A DNA stretch of 37,500 nt from contig LUCW03000131.1 of NCBI GenBank assembly GCA_001586965.3, forward strand, positions 32,501-70,000. Reading direction: 5' to 3'. The notes beneath the pieces were generated by a model. That model was given only the letters and a program-made list of their open reading frames with translations, was not told the DNA's origin and did no database searches. The position numbers and the translations under genes were made by a program. Shown here piece by piece: positions 1 to 18,144 of the stretch; position 1 is the first letter of the stretch; each line of letters opens with the position of its first letter. Source of the stretch: Sphaeroforma sirkka (taxonomy: Eukaryota; Opisthokonta; Ichthyosporea; Ichthyophonida).

Positions 1-145
1 GCAGTATGTGGGCGTGTGTATGCTAGTATCTATCACAAGTAGGTAGGGTTAGAGATTAGCAGTATGTGGGCGTGTGTATGCTAGTGTGTATCGCAAGTAT
101 GTAGGGGTAGAGATTAGCAGTATGTGGGCGTGTGTATGCTAGGTA
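1..145. repeat. 58-bp tandem repeat, about 2.4 copies
   Basis: A unit starting gcagtatgtgggcgtgtgta recurs at 1, 59 and 117, so the period is 58 bp. The array runs off the left edge, so its full length is unknown. It lies upstream of the first supported exon. No function is visible. Confidence 0.9.
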
Positions 146-818
146 GGTGGAGTGCATCCCAATGGCGTAGGAATGGATATCACATGCATGTGGTACAGAT
201 CACACTTTTGTAGGGATGTGTACACATGGCCTGTGAGAGTTTGCCAGATGTGTGTTCCTGTGAGTTGGGTACGATAGCCGATGTATGCACGTGGATGTGT
301 GTGGATATATACACTTCAACTTCTGCGTAACAGGTGCAGTGCTGCGTTTTGATATATATTATAAGTTTTTCTGCGTAAGTTGTGTCCATGATGTGAGGCA
401 ACATTGCGTGTTCGGACCATGAAGATTTCGATAGCTGTGCAAACTATACGGATGTATTGCGTAGTAAACGTCTGGAGTGTTTGGTATCGTGCAAGTCGTG
501 TACGTTTTCCATTCAAATACGCCACGAAGTATCATTTTATTGATAGAAAGCAAGTGCGGATAGTCGAGCCCGGGTGCTATTTCATGGTACACGCTGCTCC
601 CTTAGCTGCCAGATGCACATTTCTTCTATACTCTACGCCTGATTTTCCTTTTCGAGTCTACATTACTTTTGCACACGCCCGTACTCTAATACAACCTCAC
701 GCCTCACAATCGCATCCCCTCGTTAGCCACTCCTCACATCTGCTTGTGTTTGGTTCTATCCTGTTTCCTGCTGATGGATCCGTGCTACTTTCCTTCGGAC
801 TATGTCTAAAATTAACCC

Positions 819-6788
<5,970 letters not shown>

Positions 6789-8308
6789 GGCTGGACCATG
6801 TCTGCTATGAGATGATAGTACACACTGGTTCTTTTGTATTGTCGCCATCTATGTGAAAGCGGGACCTGTGTAGATCACCAAGTTGTACTGTGTGAATACA
6901 GCGCTTGCCAGTTGTTGTGGGGTCGACAAAGACTGACATTACGAATGGATATTACCACGCCAGCTGGGATAACATTGTCTTTTTCCGCGCTGCAACTTTT
7001 TAAAATTGAATAAAAACAGCGGAAACCAATGATGTGTTTGTGAAAATGGTAAGATCATTCACAGTGACATACACACACTGTTAGTTCTTAGATATTCTAG
7101 GACCGTTACCTCACTCTTTACGAAATATCGAAACTGAACGTAAATGGTTTGACTGCGTGCCAAAGCCCATATAGCCGAATCCAAAAATCCAAAAGTAGAG
7201 TAAGTTTAGACTCGAGAGTCGGAGGATCAAGGTCAACAGCTCAAATAGGGCAATTCATTTTTCAAGTATACTTAATATATTGTCTACCAATCGCTACAAA
7301 CACCTCAAAATTCCCCTGAACGCCAAAGACTTCCATATCGTACATACTCATTCCGACCTCGCCGAGGAAACCGTCAAACCTACTTCTTCTTTCAGAACGC
7401 GAATTCTAGCCAAACCATTCTAATTCAATGGTTTCCATTATCAATGATTTCCGTCTGACAGTAAGGAGAAAGGAACCTTTCCACAACGGCCTAAAGTTTG
7501 TACTCACTACTCGATCTGGCGACGCCACGACTGGCCATAGTAGCAACTGGCTACTGACCGTGCGCTGGATGTGGACGAATAAACTTTGAAGTTTTCCTCT
7601 AACCGAACTTTTGGATTCTGCTGCAATGTTGATTTATTTATTTACAAGCGAGATAAATATTATCTATGACTATGTATGTATAATCGTAGCCAACTGATAT
7701 GCAAGTTGTAACGATATATTATGTACCTATGACATGATTTTTTTTTTGTTACATATCTTTTGAAAAAATAGAACGTCTACGCAGCCGAATAATCGGAATC
7801 TGCTCTTCGGAGTTCCAGGGGCAGGCCGCAGGGCCCACAGGCGTGAGGCGGGCCACACTGCCACAGCCCACAGGGCCCTAGGCCGCCAGAGGGCCCCTGC
7901 CACGGTTGGCACTGAGCTATCTCTTGTTAGTATGAGTGTCTGAGACACTATCCCACTCCACTGACTCCAAAGCCCCAGGCTGGCAAGCCAGAGTGGCTCC
8001 GCTCGGAACATCAATCTCGCTGACACTCTTCTTTTTTTTTCGAAACAAAAACTAATAAACTAGAAAGGCAACATTCCTGGTTCTCTCGGTTCTTAACTTC
8101 TTGGAGTGCTGAGTATGCATAGTGAGTACAGATTTATTGGTTTAGGCGGTAAGTTCTGATATTGTTTAGTTAGACTTTGAGTTGGTTCCTACTTCTCGTG
8201 ATCTCGTCACTATGATATATCATACATAAGACGTCGGGAGTCTGGAGCCAGAGATTTTTGGAGTTTAGAGAATTTCATTCACTACTTGGTGGCAGGCCGC
8301 AATAGCAG
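6789..8308. other. Intergenic region with GC-rich block at about 7795-8025
   Basis: No gene is supported here. Most of the stretch is ordinary AT-rich DNA. The block at about 7795-8025 is clearly GC-rich and dense in GGGCCC, GGCCGC and CAGGGCCC motifs, with short inverted pairs. The 99-codon minus-strand frame over it (7727-8026) is rich in Trp, Ala and Leu and resembles no family I know, so I do not call it coding. The minus strand holds GATAGCTCAGTGCC, like a pol III A box, but I see no B box. Confidence 0.5.
7009..7014 (+). terminator. Putative poly(A) signal of the TFIIIC gene
   Basis: AATAAA lies 221 bases after the TAA stop at 6786-6788, the first such hexamer on the plus strand after the gene. 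Position and motif are the only evidence. Confidence 0.5.
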
Positions 8309-8316
8309 TATAAAAG
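8309..8316 (+). promoter_or_regulatory. TATA box of the alkylsulfatase gene
   Basis: TATAAAAG lies 265 bases before the first in-frame ATG at 8574 and about 80 bases before an ATG at 8395. It stands out as a near-perfect TATA element ahead of the only gene in the area. Confidence 0.5.
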
Positions 8317-8573
8317 CGACACAATCTTGGAGATACACCTCATAGACTATAAACACTCGAATACGAAGCAACAGCCAGTCTCGTAGACAAGACAATGAAG
8401 TGTGGCTGCGCTAGACGACAGCTACAAGCCTGCGATACATTTCACAAAAAAAACAGGCGATCGCTGATTCGGTAGCTAATCTCAATTTTTCGGACTTTAC
8501 GGACTTTGAAGATGTACATCGAAGGTTAGTAGTGGCATCGGCGACTCATAGAGTTGTTGATGAGAACGGACTG

Positions 8574-10568
8574 ATGGCGTCAGACGCTGACCCTTTTCTA
8601 GATATGGTTCACGACGACAAACCGTGTCCAGAGAGTGTTAATCCCTCTACGTGGCGGCAGGCCCAGTTGCTGACACGAGTGGGAGCCTACAAAGTTATGG
8701 ACAAGGTATACCAAATTCGGGGATTCGATTTGGCAGTGATGACCATCATTGAGGTACCTGGCGGTCTTATCGTATTTGATCCGCTTGGCACCAAAGCAAC
8801 TGCCCACGAAGCATTCGACTTCTACTTGAGAGAGGTCGGACCGAACACAGGTGCGAATATGACATTAGCTGCTGTGGTTTTTACACATTCCCATATGGAT
8901 AACTTCGGCGGGGTACTTGGTCTGGTGGATGAAAAAACTTGGGCTCAAGGGAAAATTCAGGTTGTTGCGCCGCTAAATTTTGCTGAAGAGGCACTATCTG
9001 AGAACTACATGGTGATCGGTAATATGGGAAGACGAGCTTGGTGGCAATTTGGCAACCTCCTTCCAGCCAATGAGAACGCAAGCATACATGCTGGTCTCTT
9101 TTTCACGCAATCTAACTCGGTATTCACATACGCCGCAGACACTCTCGAGATTACAAAGGACGTAGAAACATATACCATTGCCGGTCTTACTTTTGAATTC
9201 ATGTTCACTCTAAGTGCAGAGGCGCCCGCCGAGATGCACTCATGGGTTGAAGATTGGGGATTACGCAATACAGGTGAGAATGCTGTTATGTCTGCACATA
9301 ATTTTCTGACACTCCGAGGAGCGAAAGCTAGAGACCCAATGAAGTGGACCACGTGCATCCAGCAAACCATCCAAAGGTACGGTGATCGAGTGCAAACAAT
9401 GATTGGTCAGCACCACTGGCCAAAGTTTGGGAACGAAAACGTCATTGAACATCTGACTATGACCCGCGACTACATCAAATTCACTCATGACCAATCTGTT
9501 CGCCTACTCAATCTTGGTTTCGGTATGGAGGAAATCAGCGAGACTATTGAAATGCCCAAGCCTTTGGACACGTACTTCAACACACGGGGACACTACGGAC
9601 ACCTGAAGTACAACTCCAAGGAAGTATACCAATACTACATCGGCTGGTGGGATGCTAATCCTGCAGGTTTCCAGCGGTTACCACTGGTAGAACGAGCTCA
9701 GCACTTTGTGGCTGATAGGGGTGGGATCGAGGCAGTAATTGAACGGGGCCAGGGGCATCACGAAGATGGAAATTACCTATGGTGTGCTGAAAGTTTGAAT
9801 CAGGCTGTGTTCAGTGATCCTTCCAACATGCAGGCGAGATATCTGGAAGCTGACTATCTGGAGCAGATCGGTTATGCCGAAGAAAGCGGTATTCGTCGAA
9901 ACTTTATGCTCACAGGCACCCAAGAACTACGCCACGGTAAAAAGTCGCATCCAGAATCTGATTTGGGCGAGTCATTCCTGTTAGAAATGCCACTATGGAT
10001 GATGTTGCAAAGTTTAGAAATCAAAATCGACCCCGAAATGGCCGAGCAGTCCAATGGGTTATCACTGAACATAGAAGTGAAAAATACAAACGAGAAGTTT
10101 AATCTCATCATATCACACGCCGTTCTGATCTGTCTGCCGGTCGATATTTTACCCACAACTGCTCGTGCAACCGTTACAGCTGAAAACAAGAAGGCGATGA
10201 TAAATGTACTAACCACTGGCGATACCTCAGGCGTGTCTGTCACCGGTGATAGAGATGCCTTTGCCGAGCTTATGGGGTGTGTCTCCACTGTGTCTGATGG
10301 AACCTGGAACATCATAGAACCGCGTGAGCATTACGTACCGAAAGCTCAAAACACTTATCCTCATTCAGATACTTTGGCACAAACTGCCGAATTGACGTCT
10401 TGCCCTACTGATGAGGATCGTACTACGGGCGCTTGGATTGGTATTTGTCTTGCCTGTGTTGTAATCGGTACTGCTGTGGGAGCTATGGGTATGAGATTCC
10501 TGCCCAAAAAAGACCCTAGTCATTCGGAATCCACAACGAAATTCGGGGACGATAGTCAACTTGAGTGA
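8574..10568 (+). CDS. SdsA1/BDS1-type alkylsulfatase with C-terminal membrane anchor
   Basis: The family hydrolyses primary alkyl sulfates such as SDS with a two-zinc metallo-beta-lactamase domain. Numbering from the ATG at 8574 (664 residues), the metal motif is THSHMDNFGG at 104-113. Further family signatures are EAPAEM, GENAVMSAHN with TLRGA, the GQHHWP motif, and RGHYGHL with VYQYYIGWWDANPA. The SCP2-like C-terminal domain follows. A hydrophobic helix (about WIGICLACVVIGTAVGAMGM) and a short KK tail end the protein, which the bacterial enzymes lack. The family motif is HxHxDH; here the last His is Asn110 (codon AAC at 8901). There are no introns. No ATG exists in frame between the stop at 8412 and 8574. 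A GTG at 8532, or an exon starting at the ATG at 8395 and spliced 8471 to 8525, would extend the N-terminus. The latter is phase-compatible but speculative. Confidence 0.93.
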   Translation: MASDADPFLDMVHDDKPCPESVNPSTWRQAQLLTRVGAYKVMDKVYQIRGFDLAVMTIIEVPGGLIVFDPLGTKATAHEAFDFYLREVGPNTGANMTLAAVVFTHSHMDNFGGVLGLVDEKTWAQGKIQVVAPLNFAEEALSENYMVIGNMGRRAWWQFGNLLPANENASIHAGLFFTQSNSVFTYAADTLEITKDVETYTIAGLTFEFMFTLSAEAPAEMHSWVEDWGLRNTGENAVMSAHNFLTLRGAKARDPMKWTTCIQQTIQRYGDRVQTMIGQHHWPKFGNENVIEHLTMTRDYIKFTHDQSVRLLNLGFGMEEISETIEMPKPLDTYFNTRGHYGHLKYNSKEVYQYYIGWWDANPAGFQRLPLVERAQHFVADRGGIEAVIERGQGHHEDGNYLWCAESLNQAVFSDPSNMQARYLEADYLEQIGYAEESGIRRNFMLTGTQELRHGKKSHPESDLGESFLLEMPLWMMLQSLEIKIDPEMAEQSNGLSLNIEVKNTNEKFNLIISHAVLICLPVDILPTTARATVTAENKKAMINVLTTGDTSGVSVTGDRDAFAELMGCVSTVSDGTWNIIEPREHYVPKAQNTYPHSDTLAQTAELTSCPTDEDRTTGAWIGICLACVVIGTAVGAMGMRFLPKKDPSHSESTTKFGDDSQLE

Positions 10569-10617
10569 ATCACATGAGCCACTACTCGGTGCCATACAAC
10601 ATAGATATTTTTAATCG

Positions 10618-10623
10618 AATAAA
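10618..10623 (+). terminator. Putative poly(A) signal of the alkylsulfatase gene
   Basis: AATAAA lies 50 bases after the TGA stop at 10566-10568. Confidence 0.6.
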
Positions 10624-11652
10624 ATTAGATCAGAATAATATACAATTGGACGCCGCACATCAAGTCATCGATGTGCATAATGGATTAACACGATCCATCT
10701 TCACAATGATGATATTTTGTACCAAACATGCAATTTTGTTCATATATTTAATTTCACGCGCACCTATCGTATTCCATATCCATAGGCGGTTATGCCTTGT
10801 TGTTGGACTATACGGTTATGCCTGAATGATGAATTGTGCCTTTTGTGAGTCACGCCCGCGGATACATCGTTTGAGCTACATAATAACGAAGGGCAAATCA
10901 TTTTGATCTAACCCCTCCACATTACACAATGATGTATGTCAGGTCTAGGCTCGGGATGACACAGATATGCAACAAGTCAGAGCATGTTGATTTGATGGAA
11001 TCAATTGAGAAATTATTATTTTATTGCCCACAAAGCAAGTGTAATCCTATGTGTATTCATCCACAATCTACCGTATGATACAGCAACGGTGCAAGCCCGC
11101 AATGCAGTACTCTTTATGTAAATAGACATGAGCATTTATATACTATTAGAAAACTTAACTCAGTTGAAAGATCTCGTTCGATTTCCTATAGAGCGCTGTT
11201 GTATGATGTAAATAACTCATGCGAGTAACCAGGTTCTAAAAGTCAACCGCACAATTTAAAATGTGCTGAAGTGAGTATTATCTACGAGTACACACATGTG
11301 CGAAAATATACACTCTATACTCGACGTTGCACTGGCAAGCTCTGCATCAGATGGCAACAATCAATTCATCCGCCACAAAGGATTTGGAATGCGGTGATCT
11401 CTTCCCCTGAGACCGGTAGCATACATACTATATTTGGTCATGGTGAAGGGCTAAACAGTACCCCACACCTTATTGTGCTACTATATATAATTATTACCCT
11501 ATACAAACCCCTTACATATTAGGTCATACCAAGTCACTGATCGTCGCCAAAAAGGCTTGGTGGTGCGATTTAAGGTGTCACACTCTTTCGGTTGTACTGA
11601 TACATCCGCGCGCACGTACACATGCAGCGCTCAGTGCGGTACTAGTGTGAAA
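10624..11652. other. Intergenic region between convergent genes
   Basis: This is AT-rich DNA between the 3' ends of the alkylsulfatase (plus) and the metal permease (minus). No coding segment, tRNA or long repeat is visible. No clear AATAAA is seen close behind the permease stop on the minus strand. Confidence 0.6.
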
Positions 11653-14600
11653 CTAGAAGAATATTCGTCGCACCAGAGACGCCACTGACAGCACGCCCGC
11701 AGCCATTAAAGACCCGTCAACGAGCCACGCAGGCAGGTGCTCTTCCGCTGCATCTGCCTCTGGCATGACCTTAATGTCCCAGTGGTCCACAGCCAGACTC
11801 AGCAGCACAGCCGTGGTTACGAGCGCCACACACACACGCACCACGCGCATGCCAGAGGTCTCCGCGGTGGAGGCGGGGAAGCCTTTGAGTAGCACGCCCA
11901 GCGTGGCTACGTTCACACTCGGCGTGAGCGACAGAAACCCGAAGGCCAAGCCATCCGATGCGCCAGACTGCTTGAGTGCGCGGGTGAACGTCACTGTGGC
12001 GTGCTCGCAGAGTTGCAGGGGAATGGTGGCAGCCAGCACGGCCCCCCGCATTAGCACAGCAACCGCTTCCTGAACTACAGGCGAGTTTTCGTCCACGTGT
12101 TCAGTGATGGCCAGGTAAGCCTCTGCCGCAGGCTCGCGCACATATCGCGTGCACACACAACTCAGCACCAGCCCGAAACCCAACCACGGCACAATTTCTT
12201 CGAAGGTCGAGAGCAACAACTTGAAAGGGTTGATAAATACACGGTAGAAAAGCGACTTGGGCTCAGTATCTGCCACGCTATCGACATCGCAGCACTCGTC
12301 AACGGAGTCATCGCCCACCCAGTTGCTGCCTGTGTCTTTGCTTGCTTCCTTTCCATGTGCATGCCCATGGCCCTCCCCGTCTACGTGGTCGTGCACGGCT
12401 TTTTCGTCCGATTCTGATTTAGTTTGTACATCTTTCTCTCCAACTTTACACGCACCTTTGCTCTTGGCTGCAAGGGCTACTGTGTCCTTTGAGGCGGGCT
12501 TGGCTGGTTTCTTCCCAGCGAACGAGGTTGCTGCGATACCTCCGGCTATCGCAAGACATAGAGCCCCTACCAAGCGAGCAGCCGTTGCTGTCGGGCCCAA
12601 CACGCCATACGTGACCACGGCACTGTCCAACCTGCATAGGCAATGGCGCACAATACATTAACATACGCGTATCGGTTATTCACATGAAATGGCTTGGTGG
12701 CATTGTCTAGGTGTGGCGCTGTTTTTCTCGCCAGAAATACGCCACTTACAGCAAGTCAAACTGAAATATCACGGATTAACCGGGCAAGTGAAAAATATGT
12801 TCGAACAAACAATACTCATGTATACTAGGATATTTCTACACTGTACTCCTTACATAACGGCCAAGAAAATATCATTGTGCTAAAAATAAATAAATAAAAA
12901 TATGTGTATATCTAGTGAAACTTATGTATGCCAGTCTGGGTCGAGGCAGAGGTGCGTGAGTTAGCAATAACAACCATCACGAACACACTGAATGCCACAG
13001 CGCCAAAGAGACTACCGTTAGTCCAACTTTCGGGACATAAGCTACAGCAGCACTACCCGCGCGACATATGCCATTCTACTTGACGACACTGTCGGCTCGA
13101 CTGCTTCGTACACATAACTGCCACTACCAACCACACAAATGTGCCAATAAAACCATACACAACCGTCAAGAACACGAGCGCGCAACTCAGCGCCCATCGT
13201 CTATTGTTCAGGTGGGTTCACTGACACCCATTCACCTACCCTGCCGACTGACTGGCCGTCACAAACGCCGTTACAACAGCGGGAGAGCACCCTTGCTTAG
13301 CCAGCAGCACCGCAAAGGGCAGCACACCGCACGAGCACAGCGGTACGCACAGGCCTACCACAGCTCCCCGCACACTGGCAAAGACTGTATCTAACAACCC
13401 AAAGCTGCCGGCGCGAGTTCGGCCCCCCAGATACACCGACAGGTCCGAAGGAATGATCGGCAACACCTGCAGCAACACAGCCACAACCAGGCCAATGATC
13501 AGCCACGGACACATGTCGGTGACTTCGTGAACTATGTTGTCCCACAGGGTGCCTGACCCGTCCATACCGTGTGAATGGCCACACCCACACCCGCCTCCCC
13601 CGTGCGAGTGTCCGTGTGAGTCATCCCCGTGAGATTCATGCGCGTGACTATGATCGTGAGTGTGTGTGTGGTCGTGCGCCTGTGCATTGTCGGATGCTCC
13701 GTGGGCATGTCCATGCTCTCCTGCGGCATGGTCGTGGTGCTCGGAGGCTTCGTTCGCTTCCCTGTACGTACACATATTGGATGTACAGTTGTGAACTAAT
13801 TAGATTTCTGATTCATATGCGAATGAACTGTATTTTAAAATAACGTACAATGAATCAGCATATATATATATGATATAGAGATAGATGAATAGATATTGAA
13901 AAAGATATAGAAATAATATGAAGACTAAACAACTCTCTACATTCGAACACGTACCTCGAGTATTTGCCAGCTGGCTTTGCATCGCCATGTGCATGTCCGT
14001 GTTCATAGCTATGATCGTGTTCCTCATGTGAGTGCGAGTGCGAGTCTGCTTCCCTTTCATGGCCATCGTGTGCGTGTCCATGGCATCCGCAACCACACCC
14101 TCCAGTAGGAGCCTCTACATCTTTATCATCGCTCTCGTCAGATTCATCACTATGCGCATGTGCGTGTACGCTATCCACAGCCTCATTCACTTCACTGCGG
14201 AAGACAAATTTTGATTTATTTAAAGATGAGTGGAGATTTTGATTTATACATGTATATATGTGAACATTTGAAAACATATACATACAATATACACATAAAT
14301 ATAAATATATACAAACATACAATATATGAATATATAAATAAATATATAAATATAGTCTATCATCGGTAAAGGCAATTGTTGCCCTTCTTTCAATTGGTCG
14401 TCGTTTCCAAACGAAAATGAGCGTCTCCGCTCAGATATGTGTATAAAATTGAAGGAGAGACAGGCTGTAATTGCCGGTCCCAATGCCACACCTTAAACGT
14501 CCACCTCCCACGTAACCAAGGTATTGATCTATATCATAAATCTATAAATAGATAAAGAGTGCCATCGGGTCCGACAATTGTGGCCCGTCTTTCCATTGAA

Positions 14601-16722
14601 TTATCATTTCCCAACGACGCGCTGAGTAGGCCAATCAAATACACAGTCGTGTGAGGGCCTGGGACTATAAGTATTTCCACTCAGACGTGTGTATGGCAAT
14701 ACTCCACCACGTCGTTGGGCAATGACAATTTAATGGAGAGACAGGCTATAATTGCCGGTCCCAATGACATACTTTGAACATGCACTCCCTATATAACATA
14801 TTGAAATATAAGGTATTGATGTATACAGATAAATATATATATATCTTTATACATGAATATATAGTCTCCCATCGACTCCGACAATTGTGACCCGTCTTAT
14901 CATCAAATTATAATTTCCCAACGACGCGCTGGGCGTGCCAATTAGATACACAGGCGAGTGAGGGTTTAAAAATATAAACGACCCCACCCAGACGTGTGTA
15001 TGGTAATGCCCCAACGCGTCGTTGGGCACCAACAATTTGATGGAGAGACAAGCTATAATTGCAGGTCCTAATGAAACACCTGAACAACATGCATACATAT
15101 ACGAAATTGATATGTAAAGATATGTATTTATATATATAAGAAAAGAGATAGGGTCTGCCATCGAGTCCGACAATTGTGGCCCGTCTTTTTATCAAATTAT
15201 CATTTCTCAACGACACACTGGGTGTGACAATAGAATACACCGTCGAGTGAGGGCCTTGAAGTATAAATGTCTCCACTCAGACATGTGTATGGCAATAGCC
15301 CAACGCGTCGTTGGGCAATAATAATTCCATGGAGAGACAGGCTATAATTGCCGATCCCAATGACACACTTTAAACGTCCACTTCCTATGCAGCGTGTATA
15401 CTTATACGAAATTGATATGTAAATATATAAATTTATATATATAAGAAAAGAGATAGAGTCTGCCATTGAGTCCGACAATTGTGGCTCATCTTTCTATCAA
15501 ATTATCATTTCCCAACGACGCGTTTGGGTATTGGGTTGGGCAATGATAATTTGATGGAGACAGGCTATAATTGCCGGTCCCAATAAAACACCTTAAACGC
15601 CCACTTCCTATGTAACATGTATAATGATAAGGTATTGATATCTACATATATATAAATATATATAAAGAGATACAGAGTCTGCCATCGAGTACGAAAATTC
15701 TGGCCCGTTTTTCCATCGAATTACCATTTCCCAACGACGCACTGGGTGTGCCAATAAAGTACACAGGCGAGTGAGGGTCGAGAAATATAAGCGAACCACC
15801 CAGACATGTGTATGGCAATACCCCAAAGCGTCGTTGGGCAACGACAAATTAATGGAGAGACAGGCTATGACTGCTGGTCCCAGTGACACACCTTCAGCAT
15901 TCACTCGGTATGTAACATATCTACATAAAAAGTATTAATAGATTCATATGTATAAGAATAGATACAGGGACTGGCGTGGAGTCCGACAATTCTGGCCCAT
16001 ATTTTCATCAAATTAACGTTTCCCAACGAAGCGCTGGGTGTGCCAATAAAATACACAGGCGAGTGAGGGTCTAGAAGTATAACCGACCCACCCAGTCATG
16101 TGTATAGCAATACCCCAACGCGTCGTTCGGCAAAGACAACTTGTTGGAGAGACAGGCTATGATTGCCGGTCCCAATGACACACCAAATACGTTCACCTCT
16201 AATGTAATATGTATAAATTTAAGGTATTGATGTACATCTATATCTATATATCTATATATATATATAGTATGCCATCGATTCCGACAATTGTGGTCCATCT
16301 TTCCATTAAATTATCATCTTCCAATGAAGCGCTAAGTTTACCCATCCAAATACGCAGGCGTGTGATTCAAACTGCTATGTCGCACATTCTAGGAAGGCGT
16401 TCTTTCAGTTGGCTCAATGCACATCATAATTCTTATTAAAATTGGTATATACATTTCTATACATCTATGTTACTATGCCCAAGACTATCGAACGACTACC
16501 AACGCACCTAATATGTTCTCCAGCAGCCTTAGCGTCGCCGTGAGTCTCATGTACGTGGTCATGGCTATTCTCTTCAACCGCTTCGTTTGCTTGTCTGGAT
16601 GTAAACCGGAGGTACGAGAGGTCTGAAAATCAGTGTAATCGAGTGTACGGGTACAAGCTGACACATTTCTAAAACGGCCGAAAAATGAATAATTCCGGAC
16701 TTCACCTCCACTTTGCCATCTA

Positions 16723-16764
<42 letters not shown>

Positions 16765-17949
16765 TGTATATGTATATATATATATATCCATATGTATATA
16801 TCTATAGACAGATATATGGATATATATAAAGACCATACATCCGCCGATATCGACTGTCTACATTCGATGACATACCTCGAGTTTTTGCCAGCTGGATTTG
16901 CATCGCCATGTGCATGCCCGTGTTCATGACCTCCACAACCACACCCTCTAGCAGGAGCTTCTTCTTCCATTTCACCGTTCTCGACAGGTTCTTCACCATT
17001 ATGTGCACGTGCCTGTACGCTATCCACAGCCTCATTCACTTCTCTGTGAAGACAAATTTCAATTTGTTTGAAGATGAGTTAATATGTTCATACACACATA
17101 TACAAACATAAATACATATATACATGGAAGTAAGAATACAGAGTCTTTCATCTGCTGAGGCGATTGCTGCCCGTCTGTGAACTAGGATGTCGTTTCCCAA
17201 CAAAGATGAGTGCCTCTTCGCTCATACATACGTATGGCACTACTCCAGCACTTCATTGAGTGATAATAATTTGATGGAGAGACAGACTATAAAAACCGGT
17301 CGCAATACCACACCTTAAACGTCCACCTCCCATGTAATATATATATATATATATATATTTAGAGTATATACATATACATATATCTATATCTATACAAATG
17401 AAAGGGTCTACCATCGAGTCCGACAATCCTGGCCCGTCTTTCCATCGAAAAATCATTTCCCAACGACGCGCTGGGTGTGCCAATATAATACACAGGCAAG
17501 TGAGGGCCTGGAAATAGAAGCGACCCCACACCTGTTTATGGCAATACCCCAACGCGTCGTTGGGCAACGATAACTTAATAGAGAGGAGGCTATTACTGTC
17601 GGTCCCAATGACACACCGTAAATGTACACTTCCTATGCAACATGTATACATATACGGTATCGTTATTTAAGATATATGCAGTCATGTATTTATAAGCATT
17701 ATGTATTTCCTATGTATGTATGTAGGAATGTATGTATGTATGCATACATGTGTTTATCTAGTTTATATAATTACGTAAGAATATATATATGTATATATAT
17801 ATATGTATGTATGTATATATGTATGCATATATGTATGTATCTATATATGTACATACATACATACACATACATACACGTAATCATCTGCATATATATGTAT
17901 GTATGTATGCATACATGCATGCATTTTTTATGTATGTATGTGATTGATA

Positions 17950-17989
<40 letters not shown>

Positions 17990-17993
17990 AAGT

Positions 17994-18042
<49 letters not shown>

Positions 18043-18062
18043 CATATGTTTTTTTGGTGTGA

Positions 18063-18144
<82 letters not shown>

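Noticed and set aside
12097..12661. Plus-strand frames of 106 and 134 codons opposite permease exon 8
   Set aside because: Shadows of the permease coding sequence on the other strand.
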